From Vibrio tubiashii ATCC 19109 (GTDB lineage Bacteria; Pseudomonadota; Gammaproteobacteria; Enterobacterales; Vibrionaceae), in the NCBI RefSeq assembly GCF_000772105.1, contig NZ_CP009355.1, positions 372,001 to 436,000 of the forward strand: DNA of 64,000 bases, written 5' to 3'. A program made the translations under genes and the position numbers. The notes beneath the pieces were generated by a model, which did no database searches, was not told the DNA's origin, and saw nothing but the letters and a program-made list of their open reading frames with translations. The stretch's first letter is position 1. The number at the start of each line of letters is the position of its first letter. Below, piece by piece: positions 26,421-34,609 of this stretch.

Positions 26421-27120
26421 CTTGCTATCAGGCTTTATCGCTACGGCCTTCTATTTGTTTGCTGCTAATACTTGGGCTTTTCAAGTAGATACCTTGATGC
26501 TAGCTGGTAATGAAAAAGGAAACGGTATGTTTACCGTTTCTAACTCTGAAGAAGAAACTATCTATTTGAAAGCCGAGGTTTTAAAAGTTGTGGTTGAACA
26601 CAACCAAATAAAAAAAATTCCTCTCAATAAAGATAACTTTATGTTGTGGGATCTTGCTGTTAATCCGGCTAAGGCGATTCTTCACTCAGGCGAGGCGAGC
26701 AACTTTTCGGTTCGATATCTGTGCCGCAGAAATTGCGACCGCAGCCATGACAATGTTTATCAGGTCAGATTTACACCAGTGGTTTCTCCTGATGCGGAAA
26801 ACCAGAATAAACTCGATATCCGTTTTGGAATAGCCCCTTATTACATTGTTCCTGCACTGAAGTCTGATGTGGATTATGACATTAATTTTGATAAACAAAA
26901 CAAACGGTTAACTGTTAGGAATACAGGTAACACCTTCATCAAAGTTAAAATTGATAGCTGCGATAAATTCAGTATGGATCAAAAAGGATGCCGAGCGCTC
27001 TATTACGTTTTAGCAGGGCGCAGTAAAACCATCAAGCTGTCAGACAAACTCTACCGTGAATCACTCAAAGTTATTGTAGGTAACCATGATCAGTCATATA
27101 ACGAGACCATCACTCTATAA
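26407..27120 (+). CDS. periplasmic fimbrial chaperone
   Basis: The protein of about 237 residues starts at ATG 26407 with AGGAGAT just upstream, inside the end of the usher gene; the longer frame from 26248 has no site and would be wrong. A signal peptide ends NTWAF. The rest has the two-domain immunoglobulin plan of a pilus chaperone: strands FTVSNSEEETIYLKAEVLKV in domain 1, a disulfide-capable Cys pair CRRNC, and TVRNTGNTFIKVKI in domain 2. It should cap pilins before usher delivery. Overlaps the tip adhesin gene by 35 bp. Confidence 0.78.
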   Translation: MKFNSLLSGFIATAFYLFAANTWAFQVDTLMLAGNEKGNGMFTVSNSEEETIYLKAEVLKVVVEHNQIKKIPLNKDNFMLWDLAVNPAKAILHSGEASNFSVRYLCRRNCDRSHDNVYQVRFTPVVSPDAENQNKLDIRFGIAPYYIVPALKSDVDYDINFDKQNKRLTVRNTGNTFIKVKIDSCDKFSMDQKGCRALYYVLAGRSKTIKLSDKLYRESLKVIVGNHDQSYNETITL

Positions 27121-28174
27121 GTTAGCGTTGTGCCTATTCAGTTGCCTGTTGCTACTGCCTTGTGCCGAGGCGACAACGATTAGCGGCCTTGTGAAAGGTG
27201 ATAGGCTAACTTGGTTCAATGCATACAACCAAAGTGGTTATTTAACGTCGACTAATTGGCAACCACTCTCCGGATTACAGCCAACAGCAGAGTGGGTTCC
27301 GGGGACTTTTCTTGGGCAGTCGGTCAGTACAATAAAACTGAGGAACAATGAAACAGGCGAGAGCGTTGATCTTGATTTTCAGGTTGTCGGTATTCAATAC
27401 AATTTAGGTAAAGCGAGCGCTCACTTCGGTGGCTCAGAGCCTGTTAACGGCAGTTATAAAGTATGTGAAACCGCGATGGGTGAGGGTGGAGTGGTTACAC
27501 TGGCGGATACAGGCATCGGTTTTTGTATCAATAGTAATACCTATAAAGCGGCGACGGCATTTACCCCCTTTCAATTTGCTAGACCATTAATAAAAACCTC
27601 TGACATAGCTCAATCGTTACGTGAAGCGGGAGTAAGCAGTGGGCAATACACCGGGTCAGTCATGATTCGCCCTGCATATGGTTTTCGCTCTCCTACGGGG
27701 AGTTGGACATATCGAAGTACCAACGGTGTACCTGTCACATTGTCTATCCGCTACGAGGCGGCAAATTTGGCCAATATTGAAGTCAGCGGAAGTGGGATCA
27801 TGCCAGCAAAGTATGACCAGAAGAAGTTAACGGCTTCAGGACAAACCGATTACTTAATAACGGCTCATGGCTTTTTTACCAATGGGCTCAAGTTAAGCTT
27901 CCCAGAGAATGAAGTTGATGGTTTTAATTTAGCCTATGTTGATGAAGGCAGTGCTAAACCAATTCCATATAGCATCGATTGTAATGCCTGCGAGGATACT
28001 TCGCTTGTCAGCAACGGAAAGCTCAACTTAAACAATAGAGAAACGGTCGTAGGTGGAGAAGGGGACACGGTAAGCCTGATGCTTAATGTTCACTACGACA
28101 ATATTTCTGCAGATGATTTAACGACTGGCAATTACTATGACCAATTTACCGTATATTTTGAAGAAAACCTGTAA
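27086..28174 (+). CDS. fimbrial tip adhesin (CooD/CblD type)
   Basis: The 362-residue protein is the length of CooD and CfaE tip adhesins (360-363). It has a signal peptide (CAEATT), an N-terminal domain with paired Cys residues, and the signature region LREAGVSSGQYTGSVMIRPAYGFRSPTGSW near the centre, typical of the CblD family. A C-terminal pilin-like domain would accept a donor strand. ATG is preceded by TAGGTAACC. Tip position, start of assembly and receptor binding are inferred from family. It overlaps the LysM gene by 38 bp. Confidence 0.8.
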   Translation: MISHITRPSLYKLALCLFSCLLLLPCAEATTISGLVKGDRLTWFNAYNQSGYLTSTNWQPLSGLQPTAEWVPGTFLGQSVSTIKLRNNETGESVDLDFQVVGIQYNLGKASAHFGGSEPVNGSYKVCETAMGEGGVVTLADTGIGFCINSNTYKAATAFTPFQFARPLIKTSDIAQSLREAGVSSGQYTGSVMIRPAYGFRSPTGSWTYRSTNGVPVTLSIRYEAANLANIEVSGSGIMPAKYDQKKLTASGQTDYLITAHGFFTNGLKLSFPENEVDGFNLAYVDEGSAKPIPYSIDCNACEDTSLVSNGKLNLNNRETVVGGEGDTVSLMLNVHYDNISADDLTTGNYYDQFTVYFEENL

Positions 28175-28901
28175 GCATTCTCCAGCCATGAGTTTATTGG
28201 TGTGTGCACTAGCAGCTTCTCATGGTTTGAAGGCAGAAGAATTAAAGTCATTGGACGATATCTCTTGGCCCGTTGAGTTCGAAAGCAAGGTTTATTTCGG
28301 GGACACAACGACATTGGGTATAGATGCCGTTCATAGCTGGGAAGACTTTCGTCTTAAAGCGGGTGGGCAGTTCCATATTGCAGGAGAGACAAACCCAGCA
28401 CCTAATGGCTATCATCGAAATACCTTTTCCGTAGGTGTGAGTCACCAATTTCAGCTTACGCAGGATCTCAATTTAGAGCTGGGAACAGGCTATGCGTACC
28501 GCTCAGCTTTTGTTGACTACGGTTTAAAGTATCAGCTGCTGGGTAATATCACCGCCTTGGCAGGGTATCGCTTTAGCTTTGATAACACGGAGGTGAATAA
28601 AGACCAGTTTTACACTGGGCTGAGCATTGCGTTCGATCATTCTAAGACGTGGGAAGAACCGAATACTTCACCACTACAAGTCGAGGTTCCAATAGCAGCT
28701 CCTCAATCAGAAAAGCATGATTTAGACAATAAACCGGACAAGCCATTAATAAAGCGACACAAATATACTGTTAAGAAGGGAGATTGGTTAATTAAAGTTG
28801 CCAGTAAATATAATATCCCATTATCAAATTTAATAGAAAACAACAAATTCGAAAATATAGACCTAATTTATCCTGGAGATACTATTTATTACCTTAAATA
28901 G
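28137..28901 (+). CDS. outer-membrane beta-barrel protein with C-terminal LysM
   Basis: The 254-residue protein has a signal peptide (ends LKAEE), a barrel-like region (about 40-180, alternating hydrophobic strands GIDAVHSWEDFRLKAGGQF, VGVSHQFQLTQDLNLEL, GLSIAFDHS), a Pro-rich linker and a C-terminal LysM (KYTVKKGDWLIKVASKYNI, then LIYPGDTIYYL). LysM binds peptidoglycan, so the protein could tie the outer membrane to the wall. I know no standard place for it in alpha-type fimbrial operons. The gene overlaps the tip gene, so it is cotranscribed. Confidence 0.7.
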   Translation: MTNLPYILKKTCKHSPAMSLLVCALAASHGLKAEELKSLDDISWPVEFESKVYFGDTTTLGIDAVHSWEDFRLKAGGQFHIAGETNPAPNGYHRNTFSVGVSHQFQLTQDLNLELGTGYAYRSAFVDYGLKYQLLGNITALAGYRFSFDNTEVNKDQFYTGLSIAFDHSKTWEEPNTSPLQVEVPIAAPQSEKHDLDNKPDKPLIKRHKYTVKKGDWLIKVASKYNIPLSNLIENNKFENIDLIYPGDTIYYLK

Positions 28902-28947
28902 CAACGTCCTCTAAGGGTTTAAACACACAACAAGGGAGGAAGCTTGG

Positions 28948-29220
28948 ATGGGTAGTCAGTCAGCATGTCTCAAGAGAGGCAGCGAAAAAGAGTTGTTAAA
29001 CATGCTGAAGATCAAGCACCTGAATCACTTTCATGTTAGGCGAAAAGGGTTTAGCTATTTTTGCTTCTACGATGATGAAAATGAAGGCTTTTCAATGTTT
29101 AAGATTAATGATAGCCAGCAAACGGTGAGTAGAATGCTCATCAAAGCAAACTCAATTTCTGAGTTTCTACACTCAGATATCATTAGTGATATTGAAGAAT
29201 TTAAAAAGAGTTACTTTTAA
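28948..29220 (+). CDS. small hypothetical protein downstream of the fimbrial operon
   Basis: The 90-residue protein has no signal peptide or membrane helix. It is basic at the N-terminus and ends acidic (SDIEEFKKSYF). A strong ribosome site GGGAGGAAGC lies nine bases before ATG, so it is very probably translated. It is 46 bp after the LysM gene on the same strand. I recognise no family. Possible regulator or cytoplasmic partner of the fimbria or of the lipoproteins behind it. Confidence 0.6.
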   Translation: MGSQSACLKRGSEKELLNMLKIKHLNHFHVRRKGFSYFCFYDDENEGFSMFKINDSQQTVSRMLIKANSISEFLHSDIISDIEEFKKSYF

Positions 29221-29344
29221 TTACTTAATTTATCTAAATAAGACGAATTATTTTCCTATAAGAGGTAACTCTCTTAATGGGCGGGCTTTTATCGCTTTTT
29301 ATTTAGGAGATTAATACAAGCTTATTCTGGAATAAGAGAAAGTT

Positions 29345-31762
29345 ATGCGGTTCAACAACAAACGATTATTTGTTTATTTATTGCCACTCATGTTATTTGG
29401 ATGTGGGGGAGAAACGAATGAGCAGAATGAACAAAGCTCACACCAAGAAGCGGTCAGTTCTCCTGTAGTAACAGATAACTACTCGCAGTTTTTGCTCGAT
29501 GAGAGCCAGCATGTTGTGTCTTTGGCAGGGCATGTGAGCGATCCTCGGGGATTGCCGTTAACACTAGAACGTGTTGAACCTCTTAGTCAGTCTTGTGGTA
29601 TGCCAGTTGTAGATAAACATCACTTATCTTTTACGGTCGCTGAGTCTATTCCTGAAACATGTGTATACCGCTATGTGGTTCGAAACCACCCAGAAAATCC
29701 GCAATTAGATAAGGAGTCCAGTGCCGAAAGCGTGGTGTTACTCAGTAACGAAACAGATTCTTCGCTAATTCCCCCGATATCGAAGTCTGTAAAAGTAGAT
29801 TCTGAATTAACCATTGCTCTTAGGCAGGAGCTGGGCTCCACTTATCCTGATGGCTACACATTAAACCAAGATGTTGTGCTGCTCGGAGACGGAGTGGCGA
29901 GTGCGGATGTTAGTTCGGATACGATCTTATACCAAGCAAGCAGCACACCCGGAGATACCCGTTTGATTTACTCATTGTCGAGCGACGATGGTAACAATGT
30001 GAAAGCGGGTTATGTCGATATTGCCGTTTCTTCAGAGGGTAACAGTATGCCTATTGCGGAAAACATCGCGGGGCCAGAATCGTTATACCCAAACACAAAT
30101 ATTACGATAGACGTGAGTGGCTCGGTTAGTGATCCTGACGGCGACTCGCTGCAACTAACCGACGTGTATGCCTATAACGCTAATGTCGCGATTACCGATC
30201 CGCTTGATGTTAACAACACAAAGTTTAACTTCTTGGCTTCTCAACCTGGTAATTACAGCGTGACTTACTATGTGTCGGATCATAGAGGCGGATACGCCGT
30301 AGCCGTGGTACGTATTGTGGTGTCTGAGCCGCCTCTTCCTTGGAACGATATTGTGCTAGCGAGCGGTGCTCGTTATACAGCGCCGTGGGAGAAAAGTAGT
30401 GCCGATATCGCGGGTATTTACTATCAGGGAACCGAGCCTGAAGTCGTCAATGGGACAGAATATCTCATTCCTCTGTTTAGCGCGGATGCGGCTCAAGCTT
30501 TATGCCAGTCTAGAGGTATGGCATTGCCGAGCTTAGAGCAGATGAAAGCGCTATTTCAAGCACGACCTGATGTCGCGAACTCTGATCATTGGCCTACCTC
30601 TGTAGCGTATTGGAGTTCCAGTAAATCCACCGCTAATCAGCAGTACGGTTTTAATATGAGTAGCGGTGCTAAGATTCTATTACCGACATCAAACCCCTTA
30701 ATCGTTACCTGTGTTTATCCTGGTGAGCTCTCAACTTTAGTGAGTAAAGACAACGCTTATCAAACCGAGCTCGCTGATGGCGATTTCAACACAGTGGAAG
30801 CGTATGCCAAGCAGACAGATGGTTCTCCTATTTCCGGGCAGCGTATTTATGCGTTTAGTGATGACGAAAACCTAAGCTTCGAAAGCCAATCAGCCCTAAC
30901 GGATAGTGAAGGCAAGGCCTCTTTTAAAGTGCGTAGTGCGCTAAGTGGTGAGTTCGATGTCTTGGTTAACTACTACTCACAGTCAAAGTCGGCATTGGTG
31001 CACTTTATCGACGACTTAGTGCTAAGCATTTCTCTTTCTGGTCCTGAGTTTTTGACGCTAGGCGAAGATGAACAGCTAGAAGCAACAGGATCGTTTGAAT
31101 CAGGCACTAGCAAGAACATCACGCAAGAGGTGGCTTGGCATTTTACTCAACAAGGTGTGCTATCAGTTAATGATAAGGGGATTGCCCATGCCGCATCTCC
31201 GGGAGTTACCCAAGTGACGGCTCAGCAAGATGCAGCTACTTCTAACTCAATGGAGGTTCGGGTTCCATTAGAGGTAGAGGCAGACTCATTTGTTCGAGGT
31301 GGAAGCTATAGTAAAACTAACTTTGGGAGTAGCACTGTGCTTGAACTGAAATCAGATCAAGTACAGAGCTATGACCGAAGAGCGGTGTTGAAATTCGATC
31401 TACACCAATGGGTTGGAAGTCGGCAAGGAAGGGCGATACTAAGGGTTTGCCTAAGGGGAATGAACGTTGATTATCAACGAAGCATTACTGTTTCAAGGTT
31501 GGCATCTAGTGACTGGACGGAAAGCAATATCACTTGGGCGACTATTCCAAATGTTGATTTAAAAGGAAGTAGCACTCTTGTTAGCCACGATGACGTGAAT
31601 CATTGGATCGAGTGGGATGTTACTGAGTTGGTCAGTTCCGCACCTTCCAATGGGATCTTATCATTGGTATTAGATGACTTTGGTGCTGCTGGTTCAAAAT
31701 CCAATGTGAACTTTTTTAGCAAAGAAGGCGGCTTCCCACCGCAACTGATTTTTCAACCTTAA
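29345..31762 (+). CDS. large surface lipoprotein with Ig-like and DNRLRE domains
   Basis: The 805-residue protein has a type II signal peptide with lipobox LFGC (Cys20). It continues with cadherin-like repeats (SDPDGDSLQLTDV), a DUF1566-like segment (QALCQSRGMALPSLEQMKAL ... YWSSS), a Big_1-like domain (KASFKVRSALSGEFDVLVNYYS), a Big_2-like repeat, and a C-terminal DNRLRE/CBM96-type domain (EADSFVRGGSYSKTNFGSS ... WATIPN). A Gly after the lipidated Cys suits outer-membrane sorting. It is a likely surface adhesin or glycan binder. Its first 620 or so residues match those of the next gene. Ligand unknown. Confidence 0.78.
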   Translation: MRFNNKRLFVYLLPLMLFGCGGETNEQNEQSSHQEAVSSPVVTDNYSQFLLDESQHVVSLAGHVSDPRGLPLTLERVEPLSQSCGMPVVDKHHLSFTVAESIPETCVYRYVVRNHPENPQLDKESSAESVVLLSNETDSSLIPPISKSVKVDSELTIALRQELGSTYPDGYTLNQDVVLLGDGVASADVSSDTILYQASSTPGDTRLIYSLSSDDGNNVKAGYVDIAVSSEGNSMPIAENIAGPESLYPNTNITIDVSGSVSDPDGDSLQLTDVYAYNANVAITDPLDVNNTKFNFLASQPGNYSVTYYVSDHRGGYAVAVVRIVVSEPPLPWNDIVLASGARYTAPWEKSSADIAGIYYQGTEPEVVNGTEYLIPLFSADAAQALCQSRGMALPSLEQMKALFQARPDVANSDHWPTSVAYWSSSKSTANQQYGFNMSSGAKILLPTSNPLIVTCVYPGELSTLVSKDNAYQTELADGDFNTVEAYAKQTDGSPISGQRIYAFSDDENLSFESQSALTDSEGKASFKVRSALSGEFDVLVNYYSQSKSALVHFIDDLVLSISLSGPEFLTLGEDEQLEATGSFESGTSKNITQEVAWHFTQQGVLSVNDKGIAHAASPGVTQVTAQQDAATSNSMEVRVPLEVEADSFVRGGSYSKTNFGSSTVLELKSDQVQSYDRRAVLKFDLHQWVGSRQGRAILRVCLRGMNVDYQRSITVSRLASSDWTESNITWATIPNVDLKGSSTLVSHDDVNHWIEWDVTELVSSAPSNGILSLVLDDFGAAGSKSNVNFFSKEGGFPPQLIFQP

Positions 31763-31777
31763 TGATTACCCCGCTAT

Positions 31778-31802
31778 ATCGGTCTGAAGACTGATCATTT
31801 TT
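31778..31802 (+). terminator. terminator between the two lipoprotein genes
   Basis: A short stem ATCGGTC / GACTGAT (one G-U pair) with loop TGAA is followed by CATTTTT. This suggests the first lipoprotein gene ends its transcript here and the second has its own promoter or reads through. Confidence 0.5.
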
Positions 31803-31828
31803 GACTCCATTAATGCACGGAATTTCCA

Positions 31829-34564
31829 ATGAAACGAAGTTTTTCATCTGTTTTGCTGTCTACAATATTACTGCTTCATGGCTGTGGTGGTGAAGGTGGT
31901 AGTGAACCCCAAAGCGTCACAGATATTGATAATATTAGTTCGCCTATAGCTGTAGAGAACTTTGCTCAACTCTCTTTGCAAGATGGAGCCAGTCATGAGG
32001 TTTCACTTAAAAACAGCGTCAGTGACCCTGCCGGATTACCATTAAGCTTAGAATCGGTGACATCTTTAAGCAGTGACTGTGAAGACCCGAAGTTTGATTC
32101 ACAGGCCATGAGTTTTCAGGTTGATAAGAGCACACCAGAGACCTGTTTGTATCAATATGTGGTTCAAAACCACTCAGATACTCCGCAGTTTGATAAAACT
32201 GTGTCGAGTCGCAGCTACGTTTTATTAAGCGAAACGATGACATCTTCGGTAATTCCACCTCTGTCTGAGGTTGCTCAAGTCAATGATAGTTTATCAATTT
32301 CGCTTGAGGAAAAACTCGCGACTAGTTTTCCAGCAAACTATGGGCTTGATGAACAGATTGTAGTACTTGGTGATGGAAGCGCCTCTGCTGATGTCTCAAC
32401 CAATACGATTCAATTCCAAGCAGGTTCTGAAGTCGGGGTGTCAAGGCTGATCTATTCCATGACCAGCGTTGAGGGTAATAATGTAAAGGTAGGTTACATA
32501 GATATCGCCGTATCAGAGAGACTGGATGGCATGCCAACTGCGGAAAACTTTTCTGGACCAGAAGACCTACTGCCTGAGTCGACAATTACGATTGACGTGG
32601 CTGAGCATATCCAAGACCCTGATGGCGACATACTGCAATTAACAGAGGTCTACAGCTATAACGCTCAGGTATTCGTTGCCGATGAAAATGACCCCTCGAA
32701 TACGCGTTTTACATTTTCGGCTAAAACCCCCGGCTCTTATGATGTCAGCTATTATGTGACAGACCATAATGGAGGCTTTGCGGTTGCTACAGTTCGCCTC
32801 ACGGTCGCTGAGCTTGCCAAGCCTTGGCAGGATATTGTCTTAGCCAATAGCCAGAGATACACAGCGCCTTGGGAAGAACAGAGTGCTGATGTCTCACAGC
32901 TGTACTACCAAGGCATAGAAACGGAAGCTATCAATGGCACGGATTACGACATCACTCTGTTTGACCACAATACTGCCAGTTCACTGTGCTTAAGCCGTGG
33001 AATGGTGCTGCCGACCAGCGAGCAAATGGAGGCTCTGTTTACTGCGAAGCCTGATATTGCTAGCAGCGATCATTGGCCTGTTGTCGCCCGTTATTGGACA
33101 TCCTCATCACAAGCGGCAAGCAGCTACCAAGCGATTGATATGAGTACGGGTGTGCTTACCGCTTCCAGTTCAATAACACCACTTATTGCAACGTGCGTGT
33201 ATCCGGGTGATTTATCCGCTCAAGTCATTAAAGATAAGGCCTATATTACCCATCATGGTGAAGGGGACTTCGATCAAGTTCAAGCTAAGGTAGTTGGTAA
33301 AGACGGCGCACCACTTATCAATCAGCAGGTTTATGCCTATGCAGACAGTCGTGCCTTGCACTTTGACCATCAAGGTAGCTTAACCGACGCAAGTGGTCTG
33401 GCTACATTCAATGTCAGTAGTGGTACAAAAGGGCCGTTCAACGTATTTGTAAACTACTACTCACAAACGCTAGAGACAGTCGCCAATTTTATTGATGATA
33501 CTCTGACAGAGATAATGGTTTCTGGTCAGCAAACTCTATATCAAGGAGGTAGCGCTAGTTTGCAGGCGATAGGCTCCTATCAATCAGGATACAGTGAAGA
33601 TATCACCAATCAGTCAAACTGGCAGTCCAGCGAAAGCTCAACGGTAACTGTCAATCAGCAAGGGGAAATTAATGCGCTTAAAGTTGGTATGGCTGCGGTC
33701 AGCGCAAGTTTAAGTGGGGCTCACTCAAATGGTTTACTGATCACGGTAAAACCTTTGCTGACTGCATTGGTTGTGGAACCCGATTCGTTAGAGATTAAAG
33801 TCGGTGCTAGCAAACAATTAGTCGCCACGGCGCATTATAGTGATGGTTCATCCAAGCTTGTTACTAACTCAACAGATTGGAGCTCTACTGATAGTAATAA
33901 AGCGTACGTAGATAGTAATGGCGTTGTAAAAGGAAAAGCCGCAGGTACCGTTACTATTCATGCGTCATTTAAGGATGGAGAAGTTACCCAAACAGCAACG
34001 GTTTATCCGGTTAATGTATTTACAAACCAGCTACGTATTTCACCGACCAGTGCGAGTGTTCTACCGGGGGAAAGACAGTATTTCAAGCTTGAATATCTAG
34101 ATGATGACCATAACTGGGTGGGTGTTACCAGCTCTGGTACTTGGAGCAACTCTGGAGCAACTTACTCAAAGAATAAAGGAGAGGTGATTGGTTTTGGTAA
34201 CGGGGATGGGACGGTAACGGCGAAATACAATGGCCTGTCTGTAAGTGCCTCAATGGTTTCCTCTGGCATACCCCCATTACATGGTCCTGCAACTTGGAAA
34301 AAAGCAGATGAAGTTTGTAAGGATTACAATGGCTATTACGGCCCATATAGTGGCAACAAGTCTCCCACAGGCTTGACACACGGAGGTAAAGTAGTGCACA
34401 ACCATGAAAACAAACATCTATGGACAAACTATTACGTCACTGGCACGAACAATGGCGTCACGTATATAGAGAAAAATGGGAAATGGGTAAAAGGACCTAA
34501 TTACGATAAGAGTACAAAGCTGTATTTTCATTGTTTCGGAGAAGATACCGAATCCGGTGTATAA
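31829..34564 (+). CDS. large surface lipoprotein, paralogue of the previous gene
   Basis: The 911-residue protein has lipobox LLHGC (Cys19) and the same order of domains as its neighbour through the Big_1-like region (ATFNVSSGTKGPFNVFVNYYSQ). It then diverges: two Big_2-like repeats (VSASLSG and AGTVTIHASFKDG) and a C-terminal region of about 100 residues rich in Gly, Tyr and Lys (from PPLHGPATWKKADEVCKDYNG) that I do not recognise. It is a likely surface protein; the new tail may define ligand specificity. A tandem duplication with tail exchange is the simplest explanation. Confidence 0.78.
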   Translation: MKRSFSSVLLSTILLLHGCGGEGGSEPQSVTDIDNISSPIAVENFAQLSLQDGASHEVSLKNSVSDPAGLPLSLESVTSLSSDCEDPKFDSQAMSFQVDKSTPETCLYQYVVQNHSDTPQFDKTVSSRSYVLLSETMTSSVIPPLSEVAQVNDSLSISLEEKLATSFPANYGLDEQIVVLGDGSASADVSTNTIQFQAGSEVGVSRLIYSMTSVEGNNVKVGYIDIAVSERLDGMPTAENFSGPEDLLPESTITIDVAEHIQDPDGDILQLTEVYSYNAQVFVADENDPSNTRFTFSAKTPGSYDVSYYVTDHNGGFAVATVRLTVAELAKPWQDIVLANSQRYTAPWEEQSADVSQLYYQGIETEAINGTDYDITLFDHNTASSLCLSRGMVLPTSEQMEALFTAKPDIASSDHWPVVARYWTSSSQAASSYQAIDMSTGVLTASSSITPLIATCVYPGDLSAQVIKDKAYITHHGEGDFDQVQAKVVGKDGAPLINQQVYAYADSRALHFDHQGSLTDASGLATFNVSSGTKGPFNVFVNYYSQTLETVANFIDDTLTEIMVSGQQTLYQGGSASLQAIGSYQSGYSEDITNQSNWQSSESSTVTVNQQGEINALKVGMAAVSASLSGAHSNGLLITVKPLLTALVVEPDSLEIKVGASKQLVATAHYSDGSSKLVTNSTDWSSTDSNKAYVDSNGVVKGKAAGTVTIHASFKDGEVTQTATVYPVNVFTNQLRISPTSASVLPGERQYFKLEYLDDDHNWVGVTSSGTWSNSGATYSKNKGEVIGFGNGDGTVTAKYNGLSVSASMVSSGIPPLHGPATWKKADEVCKDYNGYYGPYSGNKSPTGLTHGGKVVHNHENKHLWTNYYVTGTNNGVTYIEKNGKWVKGPNYDKSTKLYFHCFGEDTESGV

Positions 34565-34572
34565 GCATATGA

Positions 34573-34595
34573 AACGCCTCCATTAGGGAGGCGTT
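34573..34595. terminator. hairpin between convergent lipoprotein and malS genes
   Basis: A perfect 9-bp stem AACGCCTCC / GGAGGCGTT with loop ATTAG in the 45-bp gap between convergent genes. It has a short T flank on each side and probably serves both directions. Confidence 0.7.
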
Positions 34596-34609
34596 CTACT
34601 ATAAGCTCG

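Noticed and set aside
29260..29275. Hairpin AAGAG/CTCTT before the first lipoprotein gene
   Set aside because: Five base pairs and no T tract; not above chance for AT-rich sequence.
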